From CAZMVY01 sp964569765 (GTDB lineage Bacteria; Planctomycetota; Phycisphaerae; UBA1845; PWPN01), in NCBI GenBank assembly GCA_964569765.1, contig CAZMVY010000010.1:1-41265 (forward strand): 41,265 nt of DNA, read 5' to 3'. The position numbers were made by a program, and so were the translations under genes. The notes under the pieces were generated by a model, which saw only the letters and a program-made list of their open reading frames with translations, searched no databases and was not told the DNA's origin. This document shows, in pieces, positions 33,521 to 40,592 of this stretch (position 1 is the stretch's first letter; the number at the start of each line of letters is the position of its first letter).

Positions 33521-34726
33521 CTACCGGACCGGCCCGCGATTGAGCAGTACGTACGTCCCCGTCTTGCCGGCCACGGCGATATCAGGCTTGCCGTCGCCGT
33601 CGAGGTCGGCCACGCGGATCTGCATCCCCGTCCCGACGCCCCGGTCGAAACTGATGACATCCTTCTCGAACTTCCGACTCGCGGGGTCCCACACAAACCG
33701 GAAGAGGCACACGGGGTCATGCGAGCCGGGGTCGCCGTCCTTGTGGCCGCGCCATCGTTTGCCCGTGATCAGCTCGGGCCGACCGTCCCCGTCAAGGTCG
33801 GCCCACGCCAGGCAGTGGACCTGCGAGAAGCTCTTGTCGATCTCATGCCGCGTCCATGTCGTTTTGCCGTCCTTCGGCTCGCCCTGCTCGCACCACGCCA
33901 GACCGTAATCGTGCGCGTGCCCAATGATCAGGTCGTTTTTGCCGTCGCCGTTAACGTCCACGACCAGATTCGGCAGGCTGCTGTGCGGCGCCTCGAAATC
34001 CGGATGGAACGGCCACGGTTTCTCAAACGGTTCCGTCGCCGGTTGCTCGTACCAGCCCTTCGGGGTAAGCACGTCCATCTTTCCGTCGCCGTTGATGTCG
34101 CCTGCGCCGATGCCGTGCCCGTAGCCCTTGCCGCCGAGGTTGTGCACCTTGAACACGGGCGCTTTGCCGGCCTTGCCCGGAAGAATCCTGATCACGATCG
34201 CCGGCTGACCCTCATCCCAACTGTTCGGCACCAGATCGGCGACGCCGTCGCCGTCCATGTCCGCCATGATCGTTCCTTCGCAGCAAGGACGCCCATCGAG
34301 GATCAGGTGCGGCGTCCAGGGCTCGTCGGTGGCCAACCCCTCTTTGCCGGGGTTCTCATACCAGTAGATCCGGTCGGAGAACCACGACGCGGAGATCACA
34401 TCCACCCATCCGTCTCCGTTCAGATCGATCGCGTGGTCGCCGTTGTTCTGTCGGAACTCGTCGTTGCCGCTGCCGACGAAACGCAGTGGGTGCCGCTTCC
34501 ACGTCGGCCCTTCATACCAGTCGGGCCCGGCGATGATGTCGGGCTTGCCGTCCCGATTCACGTCGGCAACCGCGCAGCCCTCGTTGTAGTCGTCGGCGAT
34601 CTGCCGGATCTCGAACCGGATTCGGCCGGTCCTGGGCAGGTCGGCCGCCGAGCCTGCCGCCGCCACGCCGAGCAGAAACGCCAGACACCCGACTGCCGAA
34701 ACGACAATGTTTCGCCTTGTATCCAC
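33521..34726 (-). CDS. Exported FG-GAP/VCBS seven-bladed beta-propeller protein
   Basis: This 401-residue protein has an N-terminal signal peptide (residues 7-28, ending AGSAAD). Seven calcium-binding loops of the D-x-(D/N)-x-D-G-x-x-(D/E) type are visible near residues 55, 101, 156, 210, 257, 310 and 374. Examples are DLNGDGWVD and DLDGDGKPD. Seven such repeats predict a closed seven-bladed propeller of the FG-GAP/VCBS kind, as used by surface lectins, lyases and PQQ-like proteins. Trp-rich blades (WYEGPTW, then YWYENPGKEG) are typical of planctomycete members near carbohydrate-degradation genes. No catalytic motif is recognised, so it may bind glycans. The start is a GTG at 34726 with GGAG nine bases upstream. 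Confidence 0.85.
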   Translation of the reverse strand: MDTRRNIVVSAVGCLAFLLGVAAAGSAADLPRTGRIRFEIRQIADDYNEGCAVADVNRDGKPDIIAGPDWYEGPTWKRHPLRFVGSGNDEFRQNNGDHAIDLNGDGWVDVISASWFSDRIYWYENPGKEGLATDEPWTPHLILDGRPCCEGTIMADMDGDGVADLVPNSWDEGQPAIVIRILPGKAGKAPVFKVHNLGGKGYGHGIGAGDINGDGKMDVLTPKGWYEQPATEPFEKPWPFHPDFEAPHSSLPNLVVDVNGDGKNDLIIGHAHDYGLAWCEQGEPKDGKTTWTRHEIDKSFSQVHCLAWADLDGDGRPELITGKRWRGHKDGDPGSHDPVCLFRFVWDPASRKFEKDVISFDRGVGTGMQIRVADLDGDGKPDIAVAGKTGTYVLLNRGPVR

Positions 34727-34861
34727 TGGAGCTTCTCCGCACAGAAATCAGCCGCCCGCGAGCGAGCCGCCAATCGGCTCTGAACGGTTTAGTGTTATCG
34801 TCCATGCCCGCGGCGCGGTCAAGTGACGACCGGGCGTCTCCTCCGGCCCGGCGTGCGTGCG

Positions 34862-35440
34862 TTACCGCCGCAATCTCGCCGGCGGCGGACTGAAACACCG
34901 GCCACATCGGGGCTCATACGCCTCTTCGCCGCCGATCATGCTCGCCCCGATCGGCGCTGTCCGCTGCGTGTACTCGGCGGCTTCGCCGCAGACCGCGCAT
35001 CGGGCCGTGGTTCGCGTCACGCGGTCCGCCAAGTGAATCATCCCGGGCATCGGGCCGAACGGCAGTCCCCACGAATCGCGATCCAGGCCCGCCGCGATTA
35101 CCGTCTTGCCGGCGTCGACCAGGCGCCGGCAGACAGCCGGCAGTTCGGCATCGAAGAACTGTGCCTCGTCGATGCCCACCACATCCGCGTCGCAGGATGC
35201 CCGCAGCAGATCCTCCGCCCTGCGGATCGGCGTTGCGGCCAGCCGTTGGCCGTCATGCGTGACGATGCTGGAGGAGTCGTACCGCGTGTCGGAAGCGTGC
35301 TTGAAAACCACGACGCGGGAATTCCGTCGCCGTGCGTTTTCCATGCGCTTGATGAGAATATCGGACTTACCGCTGAACATGCAGCCGCAGATCACCTCGA
35401 GACGACCCTTGCACGTATGTGTACCGGCTTCCTGGCTCAT
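34862..35440 (-). CDS. tdk: Thymidine kinase, type II
   Basis: This 192-residue cytoplasmic enzyme phosphorylates thymidine with ATP in the salvage route. The P-loop is GCMFSGKS (19-26), and DEAQFF lies at 91-96 with the catalytic base E92. The lasso loop includes YTQRTAPIGASMIGGEEAYEPRC near 157-179. The structural zinc is held by C148, C151, C179 and C182 (CAVC and CGRC). The ATG at 35440 is chosen because GGAGG lies nine bases upstream and the family start matches; the frame remains open for 121 more codons without similarity. It is divergent from the first dockerin-like gene, with an inverted repeat between them. The short C-terminal tail (PPPARLRR) is unusual but harmless. Confidence 0.96.
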   Translation of the reverse strand: MSQEAGTHTCKGRLEVICGCMFSGKSDILIKRMENARRRNSRVVVFKHASDTRYDSSSIVTHDGQRLAATPIRRAEDLLRASCDADVVGIDEAQFFDAELPAVCRRLVDAGKTVIAAGLDRDSWGLPFGPMPGMIHLADRVTRTTARCAVCGEAAEYTQRTAPIGASMIGGEEAYEPRCGRCFSPPPARLRR

Positions 35441-35512
35441 CCGGGCAGGCCTCCGCCGGACATCATCAGGGCGGCAGCGTGCTTTGGCAACAGCAACCGG
35501 CCGGCGCGCGAA

Positions 35513-35542
35513 CGTCACAATAAACGAAAAATGCCCGTGACG
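35513..35542. promoter_or_regulatory. Inverted repeat in the tdk/dockerin divergent region
   Basis: CGTCAC (35513-35518) and GTGACG (35537-35542) are exact reverse complements, separated by 18 AT-rich bases. The site ends two bases before the candidate -35 box of the dockerin-like gene. It could be an operator for either gene. Confidence 0.35.
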
Positions 35543-35544
35543 AG

Positions 35545-35573
35545 TTGATTCTCCGGAACGAGGGGGGTAGAAC
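35545..35573 (+). promoter_or_regulatory. Candidate promoter of dockerin/PEP-CTERM unit 1
   Basis: TTGATT (35545-35550), a 17-base spacer, TAGAAC (35568-35573). The spacing and distance to the start codon match unit 2, although the -10 is poorer. Confidence 0.4.
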
Positions 35574-35590
35574 CATACGGGAGAGAGCGA

Positions 35591-35902
35591 ATGAACCAAC
35601 AGCACAGTCGTTTCCGATGGGTCGGTGTATTCCTGATTGCTCTGGCTGGATGGGGCTTTGCGGGTCTCGGTACCGGTTGCACCGGCCTGAGCTCGCCGAC
35701 CGGCGATGATCTGTCCGTGCCCGTCCGGGGCGACGTCGACGGCGACGGCGCGATCACGGAGGCGGATCTGAACGCCATCCGGGACGCGTTCAACACGACG
35801 CAAGGCGATCCGCAGTTCAATCCGAGCATGGATCTGAACGGGGACGGAACGATCGGGCTGGCCGACCTGCGGATCGAGACGGATCTTCTGGCCGCTCAGT
35901 AG
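35591..35902 (+). CDS. Dockerin-like EF-hand lipoprotein, unit 1
   Basis: This 103-residue exported protein has a lipoprotein-type signal ending in GTGC (Cys30). The remainder is essentially one dockerin type I domain. There are two calcium loops, DVDGDGAITEAD (48-59) and DLNGDGTIGLAD (81-92), each followed by a short helix (LNAIRDAF and LRIETDLLA), separated by about 20 residues. Dockerins bind cohesin domains, and the next gene encodes a cohesin-like PEP-CTERM protein. No catalytic domain is attached, so this is a free lipid-anchored dockerin. A GGGAGAGAG ribosome-binding site is shared with the other three genes of these units. The paralogue at 37931-38326 has the same architecture with a longer linker. 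Cognate binding is inference. Confidence 0.88.
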   Translation: MNQQHSRFRWVGVFLIALAGWGFAGLGTGCTGLSSPTGDDLSVPVRGDVDGDGAITEADLNAIRDAFNTTQGDPQFNPSMDLNGDGTIGLADLRIETDLLAAQ

Positions 35903-35979
35903 CGAGCGGCAGGATTGGGAAACCCTTTCCGGCGCGGCGGCGGGAGGCCGCGCCTCACAGAGAGCGAGGGAGAGAGACC

Positions 35980-36726
35980 GTGTCAGACCATACGCACAGT
36001 CACGCCTTTACCCTTATTGTTGTACTGGCGGTAGTGATCACCGTGACGTCGGGCAGCCCGGTGCAGGCGAGCGCCTTCGGCTGGCTCTGCGATCCGTGCT
36101 TCTGGGGCGGCGCCGCCGTCGTTGTCGGCACGATCCTGTTCGCATCGACGATCGGCACGGGGACGGTGGCCGTCGACCCGTACACGCCGACGGACTGGGG
36201 TACCGACCCCTGCTGGGCCCCACCCGGGCAGGTATCGATCACGCTGAAACCGACCCTGTCCGAGCTGGCACCCGAAGAGACCTTCGATGTGGCGATTTAC
36301 GGCGATATCTCGACGAAAATCGTGTCCTACGGTTTTCACATGTCGTACGATCCGTCGCAGTTGAGCCTTCAGGGCGTCTGGGCCGCGCCCCAGTTTCAAT
36401 CGCTCAACGCGAGCCGTCCGGACGGTGTGGCGGCCCTGGCCTATCCCGACCCGGCGATCGGAGACGATGTGCTTCTGGCCACCGCCAGATTCACCGCGCT
36501 CACGCCGGGCCTGGCCGGCATCAGCATCGAGGTGACGACCGGGGATCCTACCGAGGGATTTGAGCGAAGCGGTTGCGGTTACGTCACGCCGACCGTGACG
36601 CCGACTTCCGTGACCATCCGTGAGCCTGAACCTCGCCCCGTGCCCCCCGTCCCGGAACCGGCGACATTGCTGTCTCTGATCGGCGGCGCACCGTTGCTCT
36701 GGCGGTCGCGACGGCGGTTCGGCTGA
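35980..36726 (+). CDS. Cohesin-like PEP-CTERM surface protein, unit 1
   Basis: This 248-residue protein starts at a GTG preceded by GAGGGAGAG. A signal peptide (hydrophobic 9-28, ending VQAS) is followed by a Cys-containing segment with a second hydrophobic stretch (46-60). A cohesin-like beta-sandwich follows at about 75-205: TFDVAIYGDIS, YGFHMSYDPSQLSLQGV, DDVLLATARFTA, TGDPTEGF. The C-terminus, 224-248, is a PEP-CTERM sorting tail: VPEPATLL, a hydrophobic run, then RSRRRFG. Such tails are recognised by exosortase, which is not encoded in the window. The central domain clearly resembles that of the protein at 38379-38999. The 77-base gap after the dockerin gene indicates an operon. It could hold dockerin proteins at the surface; partner choice is inferred. 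Confidence 0.85.
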   Translation: MSDHTHSHAFTLIVVLAVVITVTSGSPVQASAFGWLCDPCFWGGAAVVVGTILFASTIGTGTVAVDPYTPTDWGTDPCWAPPGQVSITLKPTLSELAPEETFDVAIYGDISTKIVSYGFHMSYDPSQLSLQGVWAAPQFQSLNASRPDGVAALAYPDPAIGDDVLLATARFTALTPGLAGISIEVTTGDPTEGFERSGCGYVTPTVTPTSVTIREPEPRPVPPVPEPATLLSLIGGAPLLWRSRRRFG

Positions 36727-37186
36727 CCCCGTAGCTGCAGCCCTGCCAACGCCGCAGGGCTTCGCTGATTGCTCAGAGGCCGCGGGAGATCGCTCTTCGG
36801 CGGCCTTCTCGTGCGCCGACCGTTCGATCGAATCGCTCCGCCTGCCAACCGTGCCTGCCGCGCGGTTGTAGTAATCGTCGCCCTCGGAAGTCGCTGCACG
36901 TGGCACCGTCGAAGCGAACCGATGCCGCGAGTCAGCCGTGCAACTCCTATCAAGACAGAAGGTTAGCGATGCCTGGGTGCGTCGCGCCGCTTGTCGGACA
37001 ACGGGTCGCTACACTCGACACCTCCGGCACTTCCGGAACGGATTGGCGTAACACATGCCGGCCGTGAGAGTTACGTGAAGAAGTATCGCGCCGGCAATGA
37101 CGACGGCATCGCGGATGCTCAAGGATGCACGGCGAGCGGGGATGTGCCCTCGGCGGTATCCGCACCCCTGTGGAAAGGAGCGTTCT
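36727..37186. other. Intergenic region between unit 1 and the Ser/Gln-rich gene
   Basis: This 460-base stretch has no supported gene. It begins with two hairpins. The second (36777-36806) is the likely terminator of unit 1. The rest holds no promoter I can support; the ribosome-binding site of the next gene lies at its right end. Confidence 0.4.
36777..36806 (+). terminator. Hairpin terminator of unit 1
   Basis: The AGGCCGC/GCGGCCT stem (36777-36783 with 36800-36806) is followed by TCTCGTG. The TTCTCGT tail is the same as that of the unit 2 terminator. Confidence 0.5.
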
Positions 37187-37711
37187 GTGTCAACGATTGG
37201 CTCACTTGGTGGCTTGGCGGCGTACAACCCAGGCGTTCTGAATGGGGTCAATGTCGCATCGCCTCTCGCAAGCGGGGCCCAACTGCCCGGCGCGGTCCAA
37301 GGAAGCTCCTCGGCCGAGACGGTTTCGACGGGAGTGCAGGCAACTGCAATTTCGTCTTCATCGCAGACCATGTCCGCGCAAATGGAATCGCTGGTTCAGG
37401 TTACAAACGCCTTGAGCAACAGCGACATGGTGAACGCACTGCTCCTGCTACTGGCGATGAAGCTCCTCAGCGGCGATGACACCGACGAAAAAGACAAGAA
37501 AACCATGGCGGCCCTGCTCCTGTTGGCGGCGGGGCTGGGCCAGCAGCAAAGCAGCACGATCATGTACCAATCCATGTCCGTTTCCATGTCGCAGAGCGAC
37601 TTCAGCGCCAGTTCCGTGTCGGTCGGCGCGATCCAGACCGGCCTTGCGCAGAACGCCTACGCGACCCCGGCCGGTGGAGCCGGTTCGGCCGCCCTCGATG
37701 TCAGCGCCTGA
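37187..37711 (+). CDS. Ser/Gln/Met-rich protein of unknown function
   Basis: This 174-residue protein starts at a GTG six bases after AAAGGAG, one of the best ribosome-binding sites in the window. The N-terminus, STIGSLGGLAAYNPG, is not a secretion signal. The centre is two hydrophobic helices (MVNALLLLLAMKLL near 85-98 and KTMAALLLLAAGLG near 108-121) separated by a charged DDTDEKDKK turn, so a hairpin in the membrane or a helical bundle is likely. The C-terminal third is Ser/Gln/Met-rich (MYQSMSVSMSQSDFSASSVS). No Cys and no catalytic motif are present. It lies between the two dockerin/cohesin units and has no paralogue in the window. The low-complexity, amphipathic pattern recalls secreted or filament-forming proteins, but no family is recognised. 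Confidence 0.7.
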   Translation: MSTIGSLGGLAAYNPGVLNGVNVASPLASGAQLPGAVQGSSSAETVSTGVQATAISSSSQTMSAQMESLVQVTNALSNSDMVNALLLLLAMKLLSGDDTDEKDKKTMAALLLLAAGLGQQQSSTIMYQSMSVSMSQSDFSASSVSVGAIQTGLAQNAYATPAGGAGSAALDVSA

Positions 37712-37875
37712 GAGGCACCCGGGCCGAAAAGCGGTAACCTCCGCTCCTGGAGCGACTTGCTCGCAGACCCCTCCGCTGGAAACCTCCGTGCCGTGATGGC
37801 GAACGGGCAAGTGTGGGTGGAGAGCGCCTCGCCAAAGCAGAGCGAAAAACTTTTTGCCTGCGCCGGTTTTTCCTA

Positions 37876-37904
37876 TTGACACGTCCCGCAGCTTCGCGTA
37901 TAAA
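37876..37904 (+). promoter_or_regulatory. Consensus sigma-70 promoter of dockerin/PEP-CTERM unit 2
   Basis: A perfect TTGACA (37876-37881), a 17-base spacer, TATAAA (37899-37904). A-T tracts at 37844-37855 (AAAAACTTTTT) and 37867-37871 lie where an UP element would. The leader is about 20 bases. This is the strongest promoter visible in the window. Confidence 0.85.
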
Positions 37905-37930
37905 GGTGCTGGGATTGAGGAGAGAGAACA

Positions 37931-38326
37931 ATGTCTACAGTTCGTGCGTCTGTCCTGCGATTTCTCTGTCTGGCTATACTGGTTGGTTTTGCTCCGCTGG
38001 TTCTGGGTGTCGGTTGCCCGGGACCCGGTGAGACGGTTCAGGCCGTAAGCGATGCGTCGCCGCCGACCGAACCCGCCCCGGCGGAAACCGGCTCCTCGAC
38101 ACCGTCCGACCAGGGCGGCGAACAGGAGGCGGGTGTGCCCATCCGGGGCGATCTCAACGGCGACGGCATTATCAACGGGGCGGATTTCGACGTCATGAGC
38201 GCCGCCTGGCTCAGTCATGCAGGCGAGGCGCGATTCAATCCCGACGCCGATCTGAATGGCGACGGCGTGATCGGGCTGGCGGACTTCCAGATTCTGGAGA
38301 GTCTGGCTACAGGGACGAACGGCTGA
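37931..38326 (+). CDS. Dockerin-like EF-hand lipoprotein, unit 2
   Basis: This 131-residue paralogue of the product at 35591-35902 has a lipoprotein signal ending GVGC (Cys29). A Pro/Glu/Thr/Ser linker of about 40 residues follows, then a dockerin pair of calcium loops, DLNGDGIINGAD (74-85) and DLNGDGVIGLAD (107-118), each followed by a short helix. The loop sequences and the RFNPDADLNGDG connector match unit 1 (QFNPSMDLNGDG). The longer linker should let the domain reach further from the membrane. GAGGAGAGAG precedes the ATG and a consensus promoter drives it. A cohesin-like PEP-CTERM gene follows after 52 bases. No enzyme is fused, so its role is probably adhesion, anchoring or assembly; this is inferred. 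Confidence 0.9.
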   Translation: MSTVRASVLRFLCLAILVGFAPLVLGVGCPGPGETVQAVSDASPPTEPAPAETGSSTPSDQGGEQEAGVPIRGDLNGDGIINGADFDVMSAAWLSHAGEARFNPDADLNGDGVIGLADFQILESLATGTNG

Positions 38327-38378
38327 CGGGTCGGCGCGGCTTGTAGAGGCCGACAGACATGGACAAGGGAGAGAGACG

Positions 38379-38999
38379 ATGTCACGCAATGTGTTTGCGC
38401 GCGTAGGCGCACGGGGTTTTGTGGCCGCAATCCTCGTGGCGGCCGCCGGGGCGGGTACGGCTTCGGCCGGGATGATTACCGTCGATGTCACTCCATTGGT
38501 CTCACAGGTAACGCTGGGCCAGACGTTTGACGTGCAGATCACGGCGGACCTTACCGAGCCGCTCGTCGCGTTCGGTTTCCATCTGGTTTTCAACGAGTCG
38601 TTGCTCACGCTGGACGGCGTCGCGGTAGCTGCGCCGTTCAAGCCGCTGGTTGCGCCCGGTTCGTCGCTCGCGTCGGTAGCCGGGTACGCGTTCCCGGCGG
38701 TCGGTCCGGCCGACGATGTGCTCCTGGCAACGGCTACGTTCACGGCCAAGGCCGCAGGCGCTCCGGCCATCGGCATCGGCACAACGCCGGGCGATCCGTC
38801 GGAAGGCTTCGTGCAGCACGGTGTGTCGGGGCTCAACGATGCCAGCGTGGCGCCGGTGGTCGTGACTGTTCTGGCCCCGCCGGCCCCCGGTGGCGGTGGG
38901 GGAGGCGGCGCGGGCCCAAGCGTACCGGAGCCTGTTACCCTGCTGTTGCTTTTCGGCGGGTTGTTGTTCGGCCTGCGGTCGCGGCGACTCCGCATCTGA
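38379..38999 (+). CDS. Cohesin-like PEP-CTERM surface protein, unit 2
   Basis: This 206-residue protein has a signal peptide (residues 12-30, ending ASAG). A cohesin-like beta-sandwich follows at about 32-165: TFDVQITADLT, FGFHLVFNESLLTLDGV, DDVLLATATFTA, GDPSEGF. A glycine-rich linker (GGGGGGGAG) leads to a PEP-CTERM tail of 25 residues (182-206: VPEPVTLL, hydrophobic, then RSRRLRI). The shared blocks with the unit 1 protein (DDVLLATA, GFH, GDP-S/T-EGF) show common descent. The tail marks it for exosortase processing, which is not encoded here. AGGGAGAGAG precedes the ATG. The dockerin-like gene lies 52 bases upstream under a strong promoter. The protein may present a dockerin-binding site on the surface; binding is inferred, not seen. 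Confidence 0.88.
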   Translation: MSRNVFARVGARGFVAAILVAAAGAGTASAGMITVDVTPLVSQVTLGQTFDVQITADLTEPLVAFGFHLVFNESLLTLDGVAVAAPFKPLVAPGSSLASVAGYAFPAVGPADDVLLATATFTAKAAGAPAIGIGTTPGDPSEGFVQHGVSGLNDASVAPVVVTVLAPPAPGGGGGGGAGPSVPEPVTLLLLFGGLLFGLRSRRLRI

Positions 39000-39037
39000 T
39001 CCACCGCACGGCCGGCACACGTTGGAATGAAGCAGAG

Positions 39038-39088
39038 GCAGTCCCCGGGACGAGTCGGCTGAAACGTCCCCGGGGCTGCTTCTCGTTT
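39038..39088 (+). terminator. Intrinsic terminator of unit 2
   Basis: A 15-position stem (39038-39052 with 39065-39079, one mismatch, one G-U) is followed by TTCTCGTTT. It lies 39 bases after the PEP-CTERM stop, and the same TTCTCGT tail ends unit 1. Confidence 0.7.
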
Positions 39089-39120
39089 GGAAGACGCAGC
39101 AACGCGTCCTCGGACCCCTC

Positions 39121-39149
39121 TTGGCGTAAGCCGCTCTCTCGTGTATGAA
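39121..39149 (+). promoter_or_regulatory. Candidate promoter of ackA
   Basis: TTGGCG (39121-39126), a 17-base spacer, TATGAA (39144-39149). It gives a leader of about 145 bases, following the unit 2 terminator. Confidence 0.5.
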
Positions 39150-39300
39150 TAGTACGGGGTGCGGTCCGTTCCCGACGGACCGGAGCGGAGTGGTTCCTGC
39201 GGCCCCATCGGCGGGCCGCGCTCCAGGCGTCAGAGATCGGGTCTGGTTCGTCAAGCCGCTCGGCGTGGCGGGGGCCGGCGGGCGAACTGCGAGGTACGGC

Positions 39301-40500
39301 GTGAAGATTCTGGTCGTCAACTGCGGGAGTTCGTCACTCAAGTATCGTTTGTTTGACATGCGGGACTCCCGCGAGCTTGCCTGCGGGACGATCGAACGGA
39401 TCGGCGAGCCGGTCTCGAACATTTCGCACGAGTCGGCCGGCGTGAAGACGGAATTCGCCGAGAGGATCAGCGATTACGAGGCCGGCGTGCGGTGTCTTCT
39501 GCGGCTGCTGACGGATGCCGGCGCCGGGGAGCCGCCCCTGCGCAACGTGGAGGAAATCGAGGGGGTCGGCCACCGCGTGGTCCACGGCGGCGAGGAGTTC
39601 TACGATTCCGCCATCATCGACGACCGGGTTCTCGATGCGATCGAGGACTGCTGCCAACTGGCGCCGCTTCACAACCCGGCCAACCTCGCCGGCATCCGCG
39701 CCGCCATGCGCGCCATTCCCGGCCGCCCGCACGTGGCGGTCTTCGACACGGCGTTTTTTCAGACGATGCCCCCCGCCGCCTACGTATATGCGCTTCCGTA
39801 CGAGTGGTACAAGGAGAAGCGGATCCGTCGCTACGGTTTCCACGGGACGAGCCACCGGTACGTCGCACTCAAGGCGGCCGAACTCCTCGGCAAGCCCTAC
39901 CCGAACCTCGTTACGATGCACCTGGGCAACGGATGCAGTTGCACGAGCATCAAGGCCGGAAAGGCCATTGATCAGAGCATGGGCCTCACGCCGCTCGAAG
40001 GACTCGTGATGGGCACGCGGAGCGGCGATTTCGACCCGGCGATCATCTTCCACATGATGTCGCTGGGCATGGACGTCGCCTCGATCCAGAAGGCGGTGCA
40101 GAACCAGGGCGGCCTGCTCGGAATCAGCGGCGTTTCACGCGACCTGCGCGATGTCTACCGGGCGGCCCAGGAAGGCAACCCGCGCGCCGCCCTGGCGATT
40201 GACGTCTTCGCTCATCGCGCCCGGAAGTATCTCGGCGCGTTTTTCTTCGAGCTGGGCCACTGCGACGCCATCGTCTTCACAGCCGGCATCGGCCAGTACG
40301 CGGCCTTCATGCGCGAGAAGATCCTCGACGGCCTCGGGCCGATCGGCATCGAGCTGGACCTCGACCGCAACGAGCAGAAGCCCAACGGCCCCCTGCTCAT
40401 CTCCAAGGACACGAGCAAGGTCCAGATCTGGGTGATCCCCACGAACGAAGAACTGATGATCGCCCGCGACACGTGGCGCCTGATCGCGCACGGGGATTGA
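39301..40500 (+). CDS. ackA: Acetate kinase
   Basis: This 399-residue cytoplasmic enzyme converts acetyl phosphate and ADP to acetate and ATP. The start is the GTG at 39301 with GAGGT upstream. Family motifs are VVNCGSSSLKY (N7), GHRVVHGG (R92), FDTAFFQ (D149), GFHGTSHRYV (H181), MHLGNGCS (GNG 209-211), GTRSGDFDP (R240) and the C-terminal TNEELMIARDT with the metal-binding glutamate. These correspond to the known Methanosarcina catalytic residues N7, R91, D148, H180 and R241 with small offsets. Length matches the family (about 400). No pta is adjacent, so acetyl phosphate may come from another source such as phosphoketolase or a distant pta. The gene ends in a large palindrome, convergent with a dehydrogenase gene. 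Confidence 0.96.
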   Translation: MKILVVNCGSSSLKYRLFDMRDSRELACGTIERIGEPVSNISHESAGVKTEFAERISDYEAGVRCLLRLLTDAGAGEPPLRNVEEIEGVGHRVVHGGEEFYDSAIIDDRVLDAIEDCCQLAPLHNPANLAGIRAAMRAIPGRPHVAVFDTAFFQTMPPAAYVYALPYEWYKEKRIRRYGFHGTSHRYVALKAAELLGKPYPNLVTMHLGNGCSCTSIKAGKAIDQSMGLTPLEGLVMGTRSGDFDPAIIFHMMSLGMDVASIQKAVQNQGGLLGISGVSRDLRDVYRAAQEGNPRAALAIDVFAHRARKYLGAFFFELGHCDAIVFTAGIGQYAAFMREKILDGLGPIGIELDLDRNEQKPNGPLLISKDTSKVQIWVIPTNEELMIARDTWRLIAHGD

Positions 40501-40516
40501 ACCCGTCGGCGTAGGC

Positions 40517-40581
40517 GTAGGGCACGCCACTGCGTGCCAATCTTCATTCGCCGAGGATTGGTGCGCGGGCGCGCACCCTAC
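40517..40581. repeat. Palindromic repeat between convergent ackA and dehydrogenase genes
   Basis: Arms at 40517-40541 (GTAGGGCACGCCACTGCG...) and 40557-40581 (...GGGCGCGCACCCTAC) form a 25-position stem with about 21 pairs, including G-U, and a 15-base loop. It can serve as a terminator for both convergent genes. The GTAGGG...CCCTAC ends resemble a dispersed repeat rather than a unique terminator, but only this copy was seen. Confidence 0.6.
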
Positions 40582-40592
40582 CGAATTGCGCT

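Noticed and set aside
35591..38999. A true cellulosome locus
   Set aside because: Only single dockerins and cohesin-like domains are present, with no multi-cohesin scaffoldin and no dockerin-bearing enzymes in the window.
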